The position numbers and the translations under genes are program-made. A stretch of 35,764 nt of DNA from an uncultured Prevotellaceae bacterium. GTDB taxonomy: Bacteria; Bacteroidota; Bacteroidia; Bacteroidales; Muribaculaceae. The DNA is taken from the NCBI GenBank assembly GCA_946186575.1, contig CAMHNO010000025.1, positions 1 to 35,764 of the forward strand. The letters are read 5' to 3'. Positions 17,797 to 26,958 of this stretch are shown here, in pieces; position 1 is the first letter of the stretch, and each line of letters opens with the position of its first letter. Below the pieces are notes generated by a model that was not told the DNA's origin, made no database searches, and saw only the letters and a program-made list of their open reading frames with translations.

Positions 17797-20700
17797 ATGA
17801 AAACCCCATTCTTGCGACAAGTGGCACAGTACTTCCATCGCAATGGAATCAACAATGACTACTGCTTTGTGTTGCCAAATCACCGTAGCTGCTCTTTTCT
17901 TGAGCGCGAATTAGACTTGGCCAGCAATGGCCCATATCTCATGCCTCGGGTGATTACCATCACCGACTTTGTCACATTGCTGGCGCAGCTCGAACCTGTG
18001 CCGCCAGTCGAGGCCATCTTCATCCTGTACAAGTGCTACACCGCAATAGCGGGTAACGAGGATTATCCCTTCGACAAGTTTGTGTACTGGGGCAATGTGC
18101 TGCTGGGCGACTTCAACGATGTGGACATGTATCTTGTGGACCCTGAGCAGATTTTCTCTAACATTAAAGACCTGCGCGAAATTCAGGCTAATTATATCGA
18201 CTCCGATGTGAGAGAAGTGGTGCAACGCTATCTCAACATGAGTGTTGAGGGAATGGCATCACGTGGCGATGACTTCTGGAAGAATAACTACTCGCAGCCT
18301 GCAGGTGCCGACGAGCAGGTCAAAAAAGAGTTCATGCGATTGTGGAACAGCATGCTGGTGCTGTATCGCAATTTTAATGAGCAGTTGCGGCACATGGGGC
18401 TGAGCTCTATGGGCAACATCTACCGCCGTGCAAGCGAGATGGTGAAGCAGGGCCATGACTTGGGGCATCAGCAATATGTGATGGTTGGTTTTAACGCCTT
18501 GTCGACGAGCGAGATAGCAATTTTCAAGCGGTTGAAGAGCGCTGGCAAGGCACTGTTTTTCTGGGATGATGCATCGCCAGCTTTCAAACCCATCGAAACG
18601 TCAGGCGCACCAAGGCATCAAACCCACCAAGGCATTAACCCCAGCACAGGTGTTAACCCTGCAGGGCGATTTGTGAACTTCTGCAAAGGTGAATTTCCTC
18701 AGCCACTCGACTTTGTGCCACAGGAGGTGAATGCTTTCCCTGCAACAAAGGTCTATGGCGTGCCATCCAATGTGGGGCAGGTGCAATGGGCATCGCGTCT
18801 GCTGGATGAGATGGAGCGTGACGGCTTGCTCGCAAGCGACAACGCCACCAGCACAGCACTGGTCTTGCCCGATGAGAGCCTCTTCCCACACCTGCTTAAT
18901 GCCTTGAATGTGCATGTGCCCATCAATGTGACCATGGGTTATCCATTGCATGATAGCGACATAGCATCGCTCATGCGCATTGTGGCAAAGATGCACCGCC
19001 AGGCACGTCGTGCTGGCGATGGCGAGTGGACTTATTACCGCCGGCAGGTCAAGACTGTGCTGTCGCATCCGCTCATCAAGACGTGCTTCGCTCAAGAGGC
19101 ACTCGAGGTGCAGATGGTAATTGACGAGGCTAACTTGTTCTCGGTGCCTGAGTCGGTTTTCAAGGACAAAGCCTTTGCAATGCTTTTCGAGACCGTCGAC
19201 CGCGATGGCGACTTAGAGAGTGTGCTGCGCTACCTGGCCGGGATGAGCCAGTTTTGCTCTCTCGTGAACGAGAGGCTTGGCACCGATGCCCCCGTTCCGG
19301 CGAGCACCGATGAGAATAGCCCAAGGCTGTCGCTGCAGCAGGCATTCCTTAACCAGTATATCAATCTCATTAACACTCTGATTGATGCCCTCAAGCGATA
19401 TCAGCTGCCGCCTTGCGAGGCCACGATATTCTTCCTGATTGACCGTCTTGCTTCGATGACATCAATTCCCTTTGAAGGCGAGCCGCTTGAGGGGATGCAG
19501 GTGATGGGCATGCTCGAGACCAGGTGCCTCGACTTTGACAATGTCATAATTCTCTCGGCCAGCGAGAGCGTGTTGCCTCGCAAGTTTCGTACCAGTTCGT
19601 TCATCACCGACTACATGCGGCGCTACTATGGCATGTCGACTGTCGCCGACCAGGAAGCCATGTGGGGTTATTATTTCTATCGCCTCATTGGCCGAGCCCA
19701 GAATCTGATATTGCTGCACGACACCAGCACCCAGTCGACCGACTCAAAAGAAATCACGCGTTATGTGCCGCAACTCGAGATGATCTATGGCTGCCAGGTA
19801 GAGCATTGCCAACTGTCGCTCAATACAAGCGTGATCGACAACGTGGCAATAGCAGTGCCCAAGCGTGGACGCGTGAGCCAGGTGCTGGAGTCCTACAAGC
19901 GTCAGGGCGGCAAGCGGCACTCGGCGAGCTCTATCAATGAGTATATCAACTGCCCGTTGTCGTTCTACATGCACTACATCGAGCGCTTGAGCACCGATAG
20001 CGATGATGAGGACTTCATGGGCGCTGGCACCTTTGGCACTATTGTTCACAACACCCTGCAGCAGCTCTATTATCCCGACGTGGACTCACAGCCCAGGGTG
20101 GGGGAGCACAAGGTCACATGCGAGGCTCTCAAGCATTTCTTGAAAAACAAGCTTGAAGCTGTGGTGCAGCATGAAGTGAACAGGTGCTACTTGCGCTCGG
20201 CCGACCTTGACCGTCCGCTCGCAGGCGAGGCGGCAATCATCAGCGTGGCTATTGCCGGCACTGTGCGCGATGCCATCAACTATGACATAGACTTGCTTGG
20301 CAACATCGACAGCAATTATTTTACTGTACTTGAGTGTGAGAAAAAGCACAGCGGCATCGTGCTCGACTATGGAGGACAGAAGTTTAACTTTACCTTCACC
20401 GCCGACCGCATCGACCGCATCGCCGATGGCACTCTGCGCATGGTAGACTATAAGACTGGCTCCGACCGCACCTTTTTTTCCAGCATGAACGACATCTTCG
20501 ACCCTAATGTCAAAAAGCGCTGCAAAGCCGTGCTGCAGCTCATGCTCTATTGCAAAGCCTATGCTATGGAGATGAACTACGACGGCCCAATCATGCCCAT
20601 GATCTACAAGCTGCGCGACATGGGCAAGAGTGGTGTATTCTTTGGAACCGAAAAAAAGAAGGTGCAAGTGACCGATTATCGCGACTTCAGCGTTGAGTTC

Positions 20701-20829
20701 AATGAACGCATGGACGAGGTGATTAGTGGCTTCTTCGACTTGAACAAAAAATTCACCCCCACTACTGTAGTGAATCCCAAGGATCGCCCATGCCGCTATT
20801 GCAAGTTCGCCGACTTTTGCCGCCGATGA
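17797..20829 (+). CDS. AddB-like PD-(D/E)XK nuclease family protein
   Basis: 1010 residues, close in size and layout to Bacteroidetes AddB-like proteins involved in double-strand-break end processing. The N-terminal ~650 residues look like an inactivated helicase fold; no good Walker A motif was seen. The C-terminal ~300 residues are a RecB-type nuclease: SINEYINCPLSFYMHY with C719, GTFGTIVHNTLQQLY with H751, then TADRIDRI, and the catalytic VDYKTG with D884 and K886. C719 together with C999, C1002 and C1008 (CRYCKFADFC) reproduces the four-cysteine iron-sulfur arrangement known from AddB. An AddA/UvrD-type helicase partner is not in the window. A short repetitive linker is encoded at 18608-18640. 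Confidence 0.88.
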   Translation: MKTPFLRQVAQYFHRNGINNDYCFVLPNHRSCSFLERELDLASNGPYLMPRVITITDFVTLLAQLEPVPPVEAIFILYKCYTAIAGNEDYPFDKFVYWGNVLLGDFNDVDMYLVDPEQIFSNIKDLREIQANYIDSDVREVVQRYLNMSVEGMASRGDDFWKNNYSQPAGADEQVKKEFMRLWNSMLVLYRNFNEQLRHMGLSSMGNIYRRASEMVKQGHDLGHQQYVMVGFNALSTSEIAIFKRLKSAGKALFFWDDASPAFKPIETSGAPRHQTHQGINPSTGVNPAGRFVNFCKGEFPQPLDFVPQEVNAFPATKVYGVPSNVGQVQWASRLLDEMERDGLLASDNATSTALVLPDESLFPHLLNALNVHVPINVTMGYPLHDSDIASLMRIVAKMHRQARRAGDGEWTYYRRQVKTVLSHPLIKTCFAQEALEVQMVIDEANLFSVPESVFKDKAFAMLFETVDRDGDLESVLRYLAGMSQFCSLVNERLGTDAPVPASTDENSPRLSLQQAFLNQYINLINTLIDALKRYQLPPCEATIFFLIDRLASMTSIPFEGEPLEGMQVMGMLETRCLDFDNVIILSASESVLPRKFRTSSFITDYMRRYYGMSTVADQEAMWGYYFYRLIGRAQNLILLHDTSTQSTDSKEITRYVPQLEMIYGCQVEHCQLSLNTSVIDNVAIAVPKRGRVSQVLESYKRQGGKRHSASSINEYINCPLSFYMHYIERLSTDSDDEDFMGAGTFGTIVHNTLQQLYYPDVDSQPRVGEHKVTCEALKHFLKNKLEAVVQHEVNRCYLRSADLDRPLAGEAAIISVAIAGTVRDAINYDIDLLGNIDSNYFTVLECEKKHSGIVLDYGGQKFNFTFTADRIDRIADGTLRMVDYKTGSDRTFFSSMNDIFDPNVKKRCKAVLQLMLYCKAYAMEMNYDGPIMPMIYKLRDMGKSGVFFGTEKKKVQVTDYRDFSVEFNERMDEVISGFFDLNKKFTPTTVVNPKDRPCRYCKFADFCRR
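18608..18640 (+). repeat. In-gene tandem duplication of a ~17-nt unit
   Basis: CACCAAGGCATCAAACC is followed at once by CACCAAGGCATTAACC, differing by one substitution and one deletion. A degenerate third segment may follow. It encodes a Pro/Gly/His/Thr-rich linker in the AddB-like protein. Confidence 0.6.
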
Positions 20830-20874
20830 ACTTTTCTCAGACTTAGGTCGAAAGCATGAGCGGCAAAATACCGG

Positions 20875-21603
20875 TTAGTCCTTCTCTTGCTCCATGATTT
20901 CCTTCCATTGCTGCTCTGTCACGCGCTCGCCGCGGTAGAAGTGGCCCTTCTTGTCGCGCAACTCGTCGCCATCGGCAACAGCAGTGGCATAGTCCACGTC
21001 ATCAAGTAGCTCGCCGCAGTACCAGATGTGACTCTTGTCGCGGCTGTAAAGGCCGTGCCACTGCTCAACGTAGGTGGCAGGGTCGGCAAGTGGCAGCACC
21101 TTGCCAAAGCGGTACACTCGCTTGCTGTCGACAGCCGTATTCCATGCCTTAACCTTGAACGTCTTGATATCAACCGAGTCCAGGCGCAGGCTGTCGTAGT
21201 AGGCATAGCGGTTGTCCATAGCCCACAAGTCATCCTCGTTGCGCTTGAGCACCATAAAGGCATCGACATGCGTCACATGCAGTGGCACGCTCATGTAGTA
21301 ATAGTCGTTCTTGTCTCGAAACAGCGGATACTTGTCGGCCTTGAGGCTTGCGGGATCGGCCCCCGGCACCAGTCGAGCCTTGAAGTAGACGTTCTTCTTG
21401 TCGTGCGCTAACCAGTTCTCAAGGCTCTTGAATGTGGCCACATCCACCTCGGGCAGCGTGTCATACCTGGTTCCGAAACTGAATGTCCAGTAGGAGTGGC
21501 ACATGGTGTTGCCCCGTTGCACATACTCCCCGTCGCTGTTGCATGAGGCCAAAATTGCCATGATCAATAGCAGTAACCAGCTGTTGTGTTTTATCATCTT
21601 CAT
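20875..21603 (-). CDS. DKNYY-type lipoprotein
   Basis: 242 residues from MKMIKHNSW; an ATG further upstream (21678) would put a poor leader before the signal and lies beyond the likely promoter. The lipobox LASC follows a hydrophobic core, so the mature protein should be membrane-anchored. Several short repeats of the DKNYY kind are visible: LAHDKKNVYFKARLV, LFRDKNDYYYMSV, LYSRDKSHIWYCG, LRDKKGHFYRGE. The family is of unknown function and often occurs in envelope lipoproteins. It converges on the nuclease gene with a 45-bp gap in which no clear terminator was seen. Confidence 0.78.
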   Translation of the reverse strand: MKMIKHNSWLLLLIMAILASCNSDGEYVQRGNTMCHSYWTFSFGTRYDTLPEVDVATFKSLENWLAHDKKNVYFKARLVPGADPASLKADKYPLFRDKNDYYYMSVPLHVTHVDAFMVLKRNEDDLWAMDNRYAYYDSLRLDSVDIKTFKVKAWNTAVDSKRVYRFGKVLPLADPATYVEQWHGLYSRDKSHIWYCGELLDDVDYATAVADGDELRDKKGHFYRGERVTEQQWKEIMEQEKD

Positions 21604-21629
21604 GGTGAATAATCTTTTAATTAATAATG

Positions 21630-21661
21630 CAAAAATAATGATATTTTTTGTAACATGCAAG
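21630..21661 (-). promoter_or_regulatory. Putative promoter for the DKNYY lipoprotein
   Basis: On the minus strand, CTTG (21661-21658), a 20-nt spacer, then TATTTTTG (21637-21630). The -7 match is exact and the -33 has one mismatch to TTTG. Confidence 0.5.
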
Positions 21662-21707
21662 AATATGTTGCCATGCAAGAGCTGTAATTGTTATTTCTTG
21701 TGAATTT

Positions 21708-21740
21708 TTTGTGCAAAATGCAACAAATGTATTATCTTTG
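21708..21740 (+). promoter_or_regulatory. Bacteroidetes-type promoter for pepD
   Basis: TTTG at 21708-21711, a 21-nt spacer, then TATCTTTG at 21733-21740. The dipeptidase start codon follows 52 nt later. Confidence 0.7.
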
Positions 21741-21792
21741 TGGCAAACAAGAATCAAACCATTAACTTATTATACTTTTACAAAAAACAACT

Positions 21793-23250
21793 ATGAACGA
21801 AATTGAAAAACTTCAACCACAATGCATCTGGCGTAATTTCTATGCGCTCACGCAAGTTCCACGCCCATCAGGGCATGTAGAGAAAATTCAGCAATATCTG
21901 CTTGACTTTGCCAAAAGAGTAGGCGTTGAGGCCTTCCAGGACCCTGCTGGCAACATCGTGATGCGCAAGCCTGCAACTCCAGGCATGGAAAACCGCAAAT
22001 GCATCACCATGCAAGCTCACATGGACATGGTGCCACAAAAGACTCCTGAGAGCAAGCACAACTTCGAGACCGACCCCATCGAGCCTTACATCGACGGTGA
22101 CTGGATCAAGGCTCGCGGCACCACTCTGGGTGCCGACGATGGTCTGGGTGTTGCCGCTATCATGGCAGTGATGGAAGACAACACTCTCAAGCACGGTCCC
22201 ATTGAGGGTCTTATCACTAAGGACGAGGAAACTGGCATGTATGGTGCCAACGACCTGCCCAAGGGTCAGATGAAGGGTGATATACTCTTCAACCTCGACA
22301 GTGAGACTTGGGGCAAGTTTGTGATTGGCAGTGCCGGAGGCATTGATGTTACCGCAACTCGCAAATATAACGAAGTGAAGACTACTGCTGGTGAAATTGC
22401 AGTGCGCATCACTCTCAAGGGCTTGAAGGGCGGTCACAGCGGACTCGAGATTCACGAGGGTCGCGCCAACGCCAACAAGCTCATGGTTCGCCTTGTACAA
22501 TTCGCCATTAAGGACCACAAGGCCCGCCTCGTGAGCTGGCACGGCGGCAACATGCGCAACGCCATCCCATTCAAGGCCGAGACCGTGATGACTCTGCCCG
22601 AGGACAACCTCAAGGGTATGAAGAAGCTCGTTAAGACTCTCAAGGCTGAGTTTGAGAGCCAATTCAAGCTCATAGAGGACAATGTTGACCTCACTCTGAA
22701 GAAGGTTGACCGTCCCAAGATGAAGATGGCTCAAGACGACCAGACCACCATCTTGCGTGCCCTCTATGCCTGCCACGACGGTGTGGTGCGCTTCATTCCC
22801 GCTTATCCTAATGTGGTAGAGACCTCGAGCAACCTCGCCATCATCGACATCGAGGACGGCAAGGCTGCTGTGAAGATTCTCGCACGCTCGGCACGCGAGG
22901 ACATGAAGGACTACATCGTTAAGATGCTCATGACTTGCTTCCACCTTGCCGACTTCAAGGTTGAGACTGGTGGCGACTACATTGGCTGGGATCCTAACCC
23001 CGACAGCGAGGCTCTGCACATGCTGCTCGACCTCTACAAGAAGCTCTTCAACGAGGACGGCATTGTGCAAGTGGACCACGCCGGTCTGGAGTGCTCGATT
23101 ATCCTGGGCAAATATCCTCACATGGATGTGGTGAGCTTCGGACCCACATTGCGCAGCCCACACACCACCATCGAGCGTGCCTACATTCCCGCCGCCGAGC
23201 CATTCTGGAAGCTGCTTGTCAAGGCACTCGAGGAGGCTCCCGTTAAGTGA
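21793..23250 (+). CDS. pepD: Aminoacyl-histidine dipeptidase (peptidase D, M20C)
   Basis: 485-residue zinc dipeptidase that cleaves Xaa-His and other dipeptides, probably in the cytoplasm since no signal peptide is present. Length and sequence match PepD. Metal-site motifs are in order: MQAHMDMVPQK (H76, D78), GTTLGADDGLGVA (D115 or D116) and TKDEETGMYGA (E145/E146). GLKGGHSGLEIHEGRANAN marks the start of the inserted lid domain. The region near the C-terminus (VDHAGLECSIILGKYPHMD) carries the remaining ligands. Codon use is strongly biased toward C-ending codons, suggesting high expression. It has its own promoter and terminator. Confidence 0.95.
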   Translation: MNEIEKLQPQCIWRNFYALTQVPRPSGHVEKIQQYLLDFAKRVGVEAFQDPAGNIVMRKPATPGMENRKCITMQAHMDMVPQKTPESKHNFETDPIEPYIDGDWIKARGTTLGADDGLGVAAIMAVMEDNTLKHGPIEGLITKDEETGMYGANDLPKGQMKGDILFNLDSETWGKFVIGSAGGIDVTATRKYNEVKTTAGEIAVRITLKGLKGGHSGLEIHEGRANANKLMVRLVQFAIKDHKARLVSWHGGNMRNAIPFKAETVMTLPEDNLKGMKKLVKTLKAEFESQFKLIEDNVDLTLKKVDRPKMKMAQDDQTTILRALYACHDGVVRFIPAYPNVVETSSNLAIIDIEDGKAAVKILARSAREDMKDYIVKMLMTCFHLADFKVETGGDYIGWDPNPDSEALHMLLDLYKKLFNEDGIVQVDHAGLECSIILGKYPHMDVVSFGPTLRSPHTTIERAYIPAAEPFWKLLVKALEEAPVK

Positions 23251-23285
23251 TTTAGAAAACTATTGTTTTTCTGATTAATATAATT

Positions 23286-23325
23286 CTGCCGCAGGCTATT
23301 CACTCAATGGCCTGCGGCAGTTTTT
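23286..23325 (+). terminator. Intrinsic terminator of pepD
   Basis: CTGCCGCAGGC (23286-23296) pairs perfectly with GCCTGCGGCAG (23310-23320), followed by TTTTT. Confidence 0.9.
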
Positions 23326-23522
23326 CTTCGCTGGCGATAGCTCTTATAGTTCCTATAGTAACTATATTAGCTATAGTGCCAATACCTATGGGTTCTTGCT
23401 GCCTTAAAAGAGGGCACTAAACGTCAATTTTCGGGAAATATTGTGCAAGAAATGAAGTTTTTTACTTTTTTTCTTTGAAAATTAAAAAAATGTTACTATC
23501 TTGTGACCGATTTAAAAGACTT

Positions 23523-23969
23523 ATGGCAAAACTCAACATAATTGAAGACTGGTGGACATCGCCCAGCGAGGACAGCGAGCGGCGAACCGTGATAGTCACG
23601 GGGAGGCGGGGGCTCGAAAATGTGATTGACACTGGCAAGTATAAGTTCCGCATTGAGATGACTTGGAATTATGAGCCCGACGGCACAGGCATGCCCGATT
23701 TCAAGACATCAAGCATCATGGAGCGGGTCACCGATGCCATTCAGGATCACCTACGCAAGGACCCTGTGGCCGTGATGACAGGAATTTACACCGGTGCCGC
23801 CGAGCGCAACTGGGTGTTCTACACCCTCTCGCTAAAGGCCTTCCAGAGCATGCTTAACCAGGCGCTAAGCATCATCGAGGAGACACTGCCACTCACCTTC
23901 CATGCCGAGGAAGACCCTGAGTGGGAAGAGTATCGCCAGATGTGCCAGTGCGAGATAGCACGCGAGTAG
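23523..23969 (+). CDS. DUF695 family protein
   Basis: 148 residues from MAKLNIIEDWWTSP. Reading can be extended upstream to a TTG at 23475, but that would overlap a promoter-like TTTG and adds an unconvincing leader. The protein matches the DUF695 pattern: a paired-tryptophan N-terminus, then RTVIVTGRRGLENV, KFRIEMTWNYEPDGTGMP, the conserved MTGIYTGAAERNWVFYT, and an acidic tail around HAEEDPEWEEYRQM. It is predicted soluble. Biochemical function is unknown. It opens a run of small same-strand genes up to 26885. Confidence 0.82.
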   Translation: MAKLNIIEDWWTSPSEDSERRTVIVTGRRGLENVIDTGKYKFRIEMTWNYEPDGTGMPDFKTSSIMERVTDAIQDHLRKDPVAVMTGIYTGAAERNWVFYTLSLKAFQSMLNQALSIIEETLPLTFHAEEDPEWEEYRQMCQCEIARE

Positions 23970-24039
23970 CGGCACCACAACCATTGCAGCGACAAAGCTA
24001 TAAACGATATATTATTAACTTTTTTAAAACCAACCGATT

Positions 24040-24279
24040 ATGGGGTCAATAGGAATTTATGCACTGCTTGCTTTAGGCATTGGCTTGGTCTGTGGCCTTA
24101 TAACCAATGTCATCGTCAGGATTGTGCGCCGTCGCAGTGCCAGCGCAGCTAATACGTCCGACGACTTCGACGAGGAAGACTACAACAGCAACTTCCTCAT
24201 GTTCAGCCTGGGGTTCTCGCTTGTGGCGTTCATCGTCATTTGCTTCACCAGCGGAGTGTTTGAGAACTTGGGTCATTAA
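24040..24279 (+). CDS. Small two-helix membrane protein
   Basis: 79 residues. A first hydrophobic helix (IYALLALGIGLVCGLITNVIV) is followed by an arginine-rich stretch (RIVRRR), an acidic linker (DDFDEEDYN) and a second hydrophobic helix (FLMFSLGFSLVAFIVICF). The positive-inside rule places the linker in the cytoplasm. I do not recognise a family. It lies 70 bp after the DUF695 gene and 47 bp before the PNPOx-like gene. Even spacing and an intact frame support a real gene, but the function is unknown. Confidence 0.6.
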   Translation: MGSIGIYALLALGIGLVCGLITNVIVRIVRRRSASAANTSDDFDEEDYNSNFLMFSLGFSLVAFIVICFTSGVFENLGH

Positions 24280-24326
24280 TAATCATTTAAAAAACATTTT
24301 GCCTATAGAGGACATCATTACTCGAT

Positions 24327-24812
24327 TTGAAGTACGAAAATAGTAAAATCAGACGACAAGACCGTCTGCTCGACGAAGCAAGGGCTCGAGAAATCCTTGC
24401 CAGTGCCGAATACGGCATTCTGTCGATGATAGATTTGGATGGTAAGCCCTATGGCGTGCCACTTAACTTTGTGTGGGATGGTGACGATGCCATCTACATC
24501 CATTGTGCGCCCGAGGGCAAGAAAATAGACATCCTCGAGTGCCATGACCGTGTGTCGTTTTGTGTTGTTGGGGATGTAAACTTGAAGCCCAGCCAGTTCA
24601 CCACCGAGTATGAGAGCATAATCCTCGACTGCGAGACGACCATTTGCACCAGTGAAGATGAACGTGTCCATGCCCTCGAGCTCCTGCTCAAAAAACTTTC
24701 TCCCCATGATTTCAACCTTGGCATGAAATATGCCCAGAAGTCCCTGCCTCGCACCTGTATCGTACGTCTCGACATCCTCACCTGGAGTGGAAAGCGCAAG
24801 AGAACAAGATAA
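24327..24812 (+). CDS. Pyridoxamine 5'-phosphate oxidase-like (NimA-related) flavoprotein
   Basis: 161 residues in the split-barrel FMN-binding superfamily. The order IRRQDRLLDEARAREILA, YGILSMIDLDGKPYGVPLNF, AIYIHCAPEGKKIDIL, DRVSFCVVGD matches the group that includes nitroimidazole-reductase (Nim) proteins. Activity may be reduction of nitro compounds or simply flavin binding; sequence alone does not decide. No ATG lies near the expected N-terminus: the first in-frame ATG (24426) would remove conserved residues, so a TTG start at 24327 is chosen. The C-terminus (LDILTWSGKRKRTR) is usual for the family. The secreted hypothetical follows 33 bp later. Confidence 0.82.
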   Translation: MKYENSKIRRQDRLLDEARAREILASAEYGILSMIDLDGKPYGVPLNFVWDGDDAIYIHCAPEGKKIDILECHDRVSFCVVGDVNLKPSQFTTEYESIILDCETTICTSEDERVHALELLLKKLSPHDFNLGMKYAQKSLPRTCIVRLDILTWSGKRKRTR

Positions 24813-24845
24813 CTATAATTATTAACATTTAAAACTTAGACAAAA

Positions 24846-25667
24846 ATGAACAAGAAACTTTTATTCTTAATTGCTCTGATTATTCCTTTCTTAGTCAATG
24901 CCCAGCAGGCAAAGTATGTTGAAATCGACAAGAAAGCTACTGTTTATAAAACAGCCAACATAAAAGGCAAGAAGATAAACACCGATATTGAGAGCACTTT
25001 TATTGCTTTTTTTATTAATGGACAAGTCTTTTTCCCATTCACTCAGCAAGTAGTAAGTGAGAAAGGGAATTGGGTCCAGCTGCCAGTAGGATGGGTGCAG
25101 AAGAAATACACTAAGCCCGTTTCCACCAAGCCAATCGATAACAATATGTTTAGGACACACTACATTGGCACTTTGCTCGATCCTAACCTCAAACAAGTAA
25201 AAGCTCACAGAGGACTGGCTAATGATTATGATTTGTATTTTGCAAAAGTCGACGACAGCAGCAATGATGTGGTAGTTTTCATTGGACTGTTTCAAGAAGC
25301 TAAAATAATCTGTACTGGCAAATTGAACAATAATGTGATTCAATGTGATAAGTTTATCATGGTTAAAGACATCGAGTACGAAGAAGACCTAACCGATCTT
25401 TATTTCACATTAGATGTTGAAAAGAACGGTGTAAAAGTATATGAATTGCATTATGGCAAGAACTTGTCCACCGAATTCGTTGAAACTTTCGGCCCAGACA
25501 CCTATGTTACCACTGGCTTTGACATGGAAAAGATGGGAAGCCGTGATTTTAGGGTCATGTTTGACAGCATTGCTAAAATAGGCAGTTCAACCAAGTTGTG
25601 CATCTCGGCCCACACGCTCGATAACCTGAAAGTCGTTGACTATGACCATCTTAAAGTTGAAGATTGA
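24846..25667 (+). CDS. Secreted hypothetical protein
   Basis: 273 residues with the signal peptide MNKKLLFLIALIIPFLVNAQ, cleaved near AQ-Q, so periplasmic or exported. Residues ~22-90 have a short-strand pattern (KATVYKTANIKGKKI, GNWVQLPVGWVQKKY) reminiscent of a bacterial SH3-like domain, but the match is weak. The rest has alternating strands and no recognised catalytic motif. It is more AT-rich than its neighbours. I cannot assign a family. Confidence 0.6.
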   Translation: MNKKLLFLIALIIPFLVNAQQAKYVEIDKKATVYKTANIKGKKINTDIESTFIAFFINGQVFFPFTQQVVSEKGNWVQLPVGWVQKKYTKPVSTKPIDNNMFRTHYIGTLLDPNLKQVKAHRGLANDYDLYFAKVDDSSNDVVVFIGLFQEAKIICTGKLNNNVIQCDKFIMVKDIEYEEDLTDLYFTLDVEKNGVKVYELHYGKNLSTEFVETFGPDTYVTTGFDMEKMGSRDFRVMFDSIAKIGSSTKLCISAHTLDNLKVVDYDHLKVED

Positions 25668-25753
25668 CAGCGCAGTAAATAATCATTTTTTTTCTGCCAC
25701 ACCACATCAAGAATGGAGTAGGGAGTGCGGAATGTGAAAAAACAGACAAGTCT

Positions 25754-26323
25754 ATGAAACAAAACTGGAGACCTGGAACAATGATCTATCCGCTGCCAGC
25801 GGTGCTGGTATCGTGCGGAGCAACCCCCGAGGAGTATAACCTATTCACAGCAGCTTGGACTGGCACCATTTGCAGCGACCCTGCCATGTGCTATGTGTCA
25901 ATCCGCCAGGAGCGCCACAGCCACGACATCATCGAGCGAAACATGGCGTTCACCATCAACCTCACCAATGAGCAGCTGGCACGAGCCACCGACTGGTGTG
26001 GCGTTAAGTCAGGGCGCGACTTCAATAAGTGGCAAGAGATGGGGCTCACACCCGTCAAGGGCGTGAAAGTGGCAGCACCCTACATCGACGAGGCCCCTGT
26101 CAGCATAGAGTGCGTTGTCAAAGACATCATGCGCTTGGGCACCCACGACATGTTCATTGCCGAGGTGCTCAACGTCATCGCCGACGACCGCTTCATCAAT
26201 CCAGATACTGGAGCCCTCGACCTGAAGCGGGCAGGCCTCATCACCTACTGCCACGGCCACTACTACAAGCTGGGCGAAGAAATTGGCCACTTCGGCTGGA
26301 CAGTGCGAAAACAAAAGAAATAA
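25754..26323 (+). CDS. Flavin reductase family protein
   Basis: 189 residues in the FMN-binding flavin reductase-like (flavoredoxin) family. The start KQNWRPGTMIYPLPAVLVSC and the segments FTAAWTGTICSDPAMCYVSIR and FTINLTNEQLARATDWCGVKSGRDFNKW are characteristic. Relatives transfer electrons between NAD(P)H or thiol partners and flavin; the physiological partner here is unknown. It is soluble, with no signal peptide. It ends with a lysine-rich tail, and the next gene starts 13 nt later, so the two are probably co-transcribed. Confidence 0.87.
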   Translation: MKQNWRPGTMIYPLPAVLVSCGATPEEYNLFTAAWTGTICSDPAMCYVSIRQERHSHDIIERNMAFTINLTNEQLARATDWCGVKSGRDFNKWQEMGLTPVKGVKVAAPYIDEAPVSIECVVKDIMRLGTHDMFIAEVLNVIADDRFINPDTGALDLKRAGLITYCHGHYYKLGEEIGHFGWTVRKQKK

Positions 26324-26336
26324 TCATTTTTCAGTA

Positions 26337-26885
26337 ATGGAAGAAATCAAGATTTATCGTTCTCTTTTGTTTAATTTTGCCATGATTATAGGCTCCATTG
26401 CATTTGTCTTGGGTGGCTACTATTGTATAAAATACCTGAGTGAAGATGTTGTCCCGTTTCACCTTTTTGATCTCTACCTGAATGTGAATGGAGTTGTTAT
26501 TGGCTGGATTTCAATTATCTTTTTTGGTCTTTGTGGTGTGGTTGTGACTTGCATGACATTCAAGCAGATGCTTTTTAAGACACCATATATGGTGATTGAC
26601 AGCGATGGTTTTACTGTTGATGCTGTGCCTCCTCTGAATATAAGCTTTGCCGATATTGAATCATTTGGAGGCATTAACATTAATGGTTCAAAGTTCATAT
26701 TGGTCAATTATAAAGAAGGAGTGAAGCATGAGAGAACCACAGCTTGGCGAGTTGTTGGCAATTTAAACAAAGTAATAACTGGTACAACCGATGGAATCTC
26801 AGTCACAGGTCTGAAACTAAGTCCCGAAGAAGTTTATTATTTGCTCGACGAGAGATTGATGCAGTATCGCGCTTCGCATCCATAG
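26337..26885 (+). CDS. STM3941-like membrane protein
   Basis: 182 residues from MEEIKIYRSLL. Two hydrophobic segments (FAMIIGSIAFVLGGYYCI and VIGWISIIFFGLCGVVVTCM) are followed by a cytoplasmic-looking beta domain (YMVIDSDGFTVDAVPP). A family of small bacterial proteins named after Salmonella STM3941 has this layout: a short N-terminus, IGW-type second helix, then 'xxIxxxG' strands. That assignment is by resemblance only. It starts 13 nt after the flavin reductase. Function is unknown. Confidence 0.65.
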   Translation: MEEIKIYRSLLFNFAMIIGSIAFVLGGYYCIKYLSEDVVPFHLFDLYLNVNGVVIGWISIIFFGLCGVVVTCMTFKQMLFKTPYMVIDSDGFTVDAVPPLNISFADIESFGGININGSKFILVNYKEGVKHERTTAWRVVGNLNKVITGTTDGISVTGLKLSPEEVYYLLDERLMQYRASHP

Positions 26886-26916
26886 TTTAGTTAACACTCA
26901 TAAGTCAAAAACATTA

Positions 26917-26924
26917 TATCTTTG
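26917..26924 (+). promoter_or_regulatory. Putative -7 element for the dockerin-like gene
   Basis: TATCTTTG is an exact TAnnTTTG match 34 nt upstream of the start codon. No clear TTTG lies at -33. Confidence 0.5.
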
Positions 26925-26958
26925 CACCATATTTCATAACACATAAAACATATCAATC

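Noticed and set aside
21868-23163. A 431-codon open frame on the minus strand
   Set aside because: It is the antisense of pepD, which has complete metal-site motifs.
23335-23385. CTATAG-rich stretch after the pepD terminator
   Set aside because: Repeated short motifs (CTATAG, ACTATA) are visible, but no stem or promoter consistent with a gene was found; likely non-functional low-complexity sequence.
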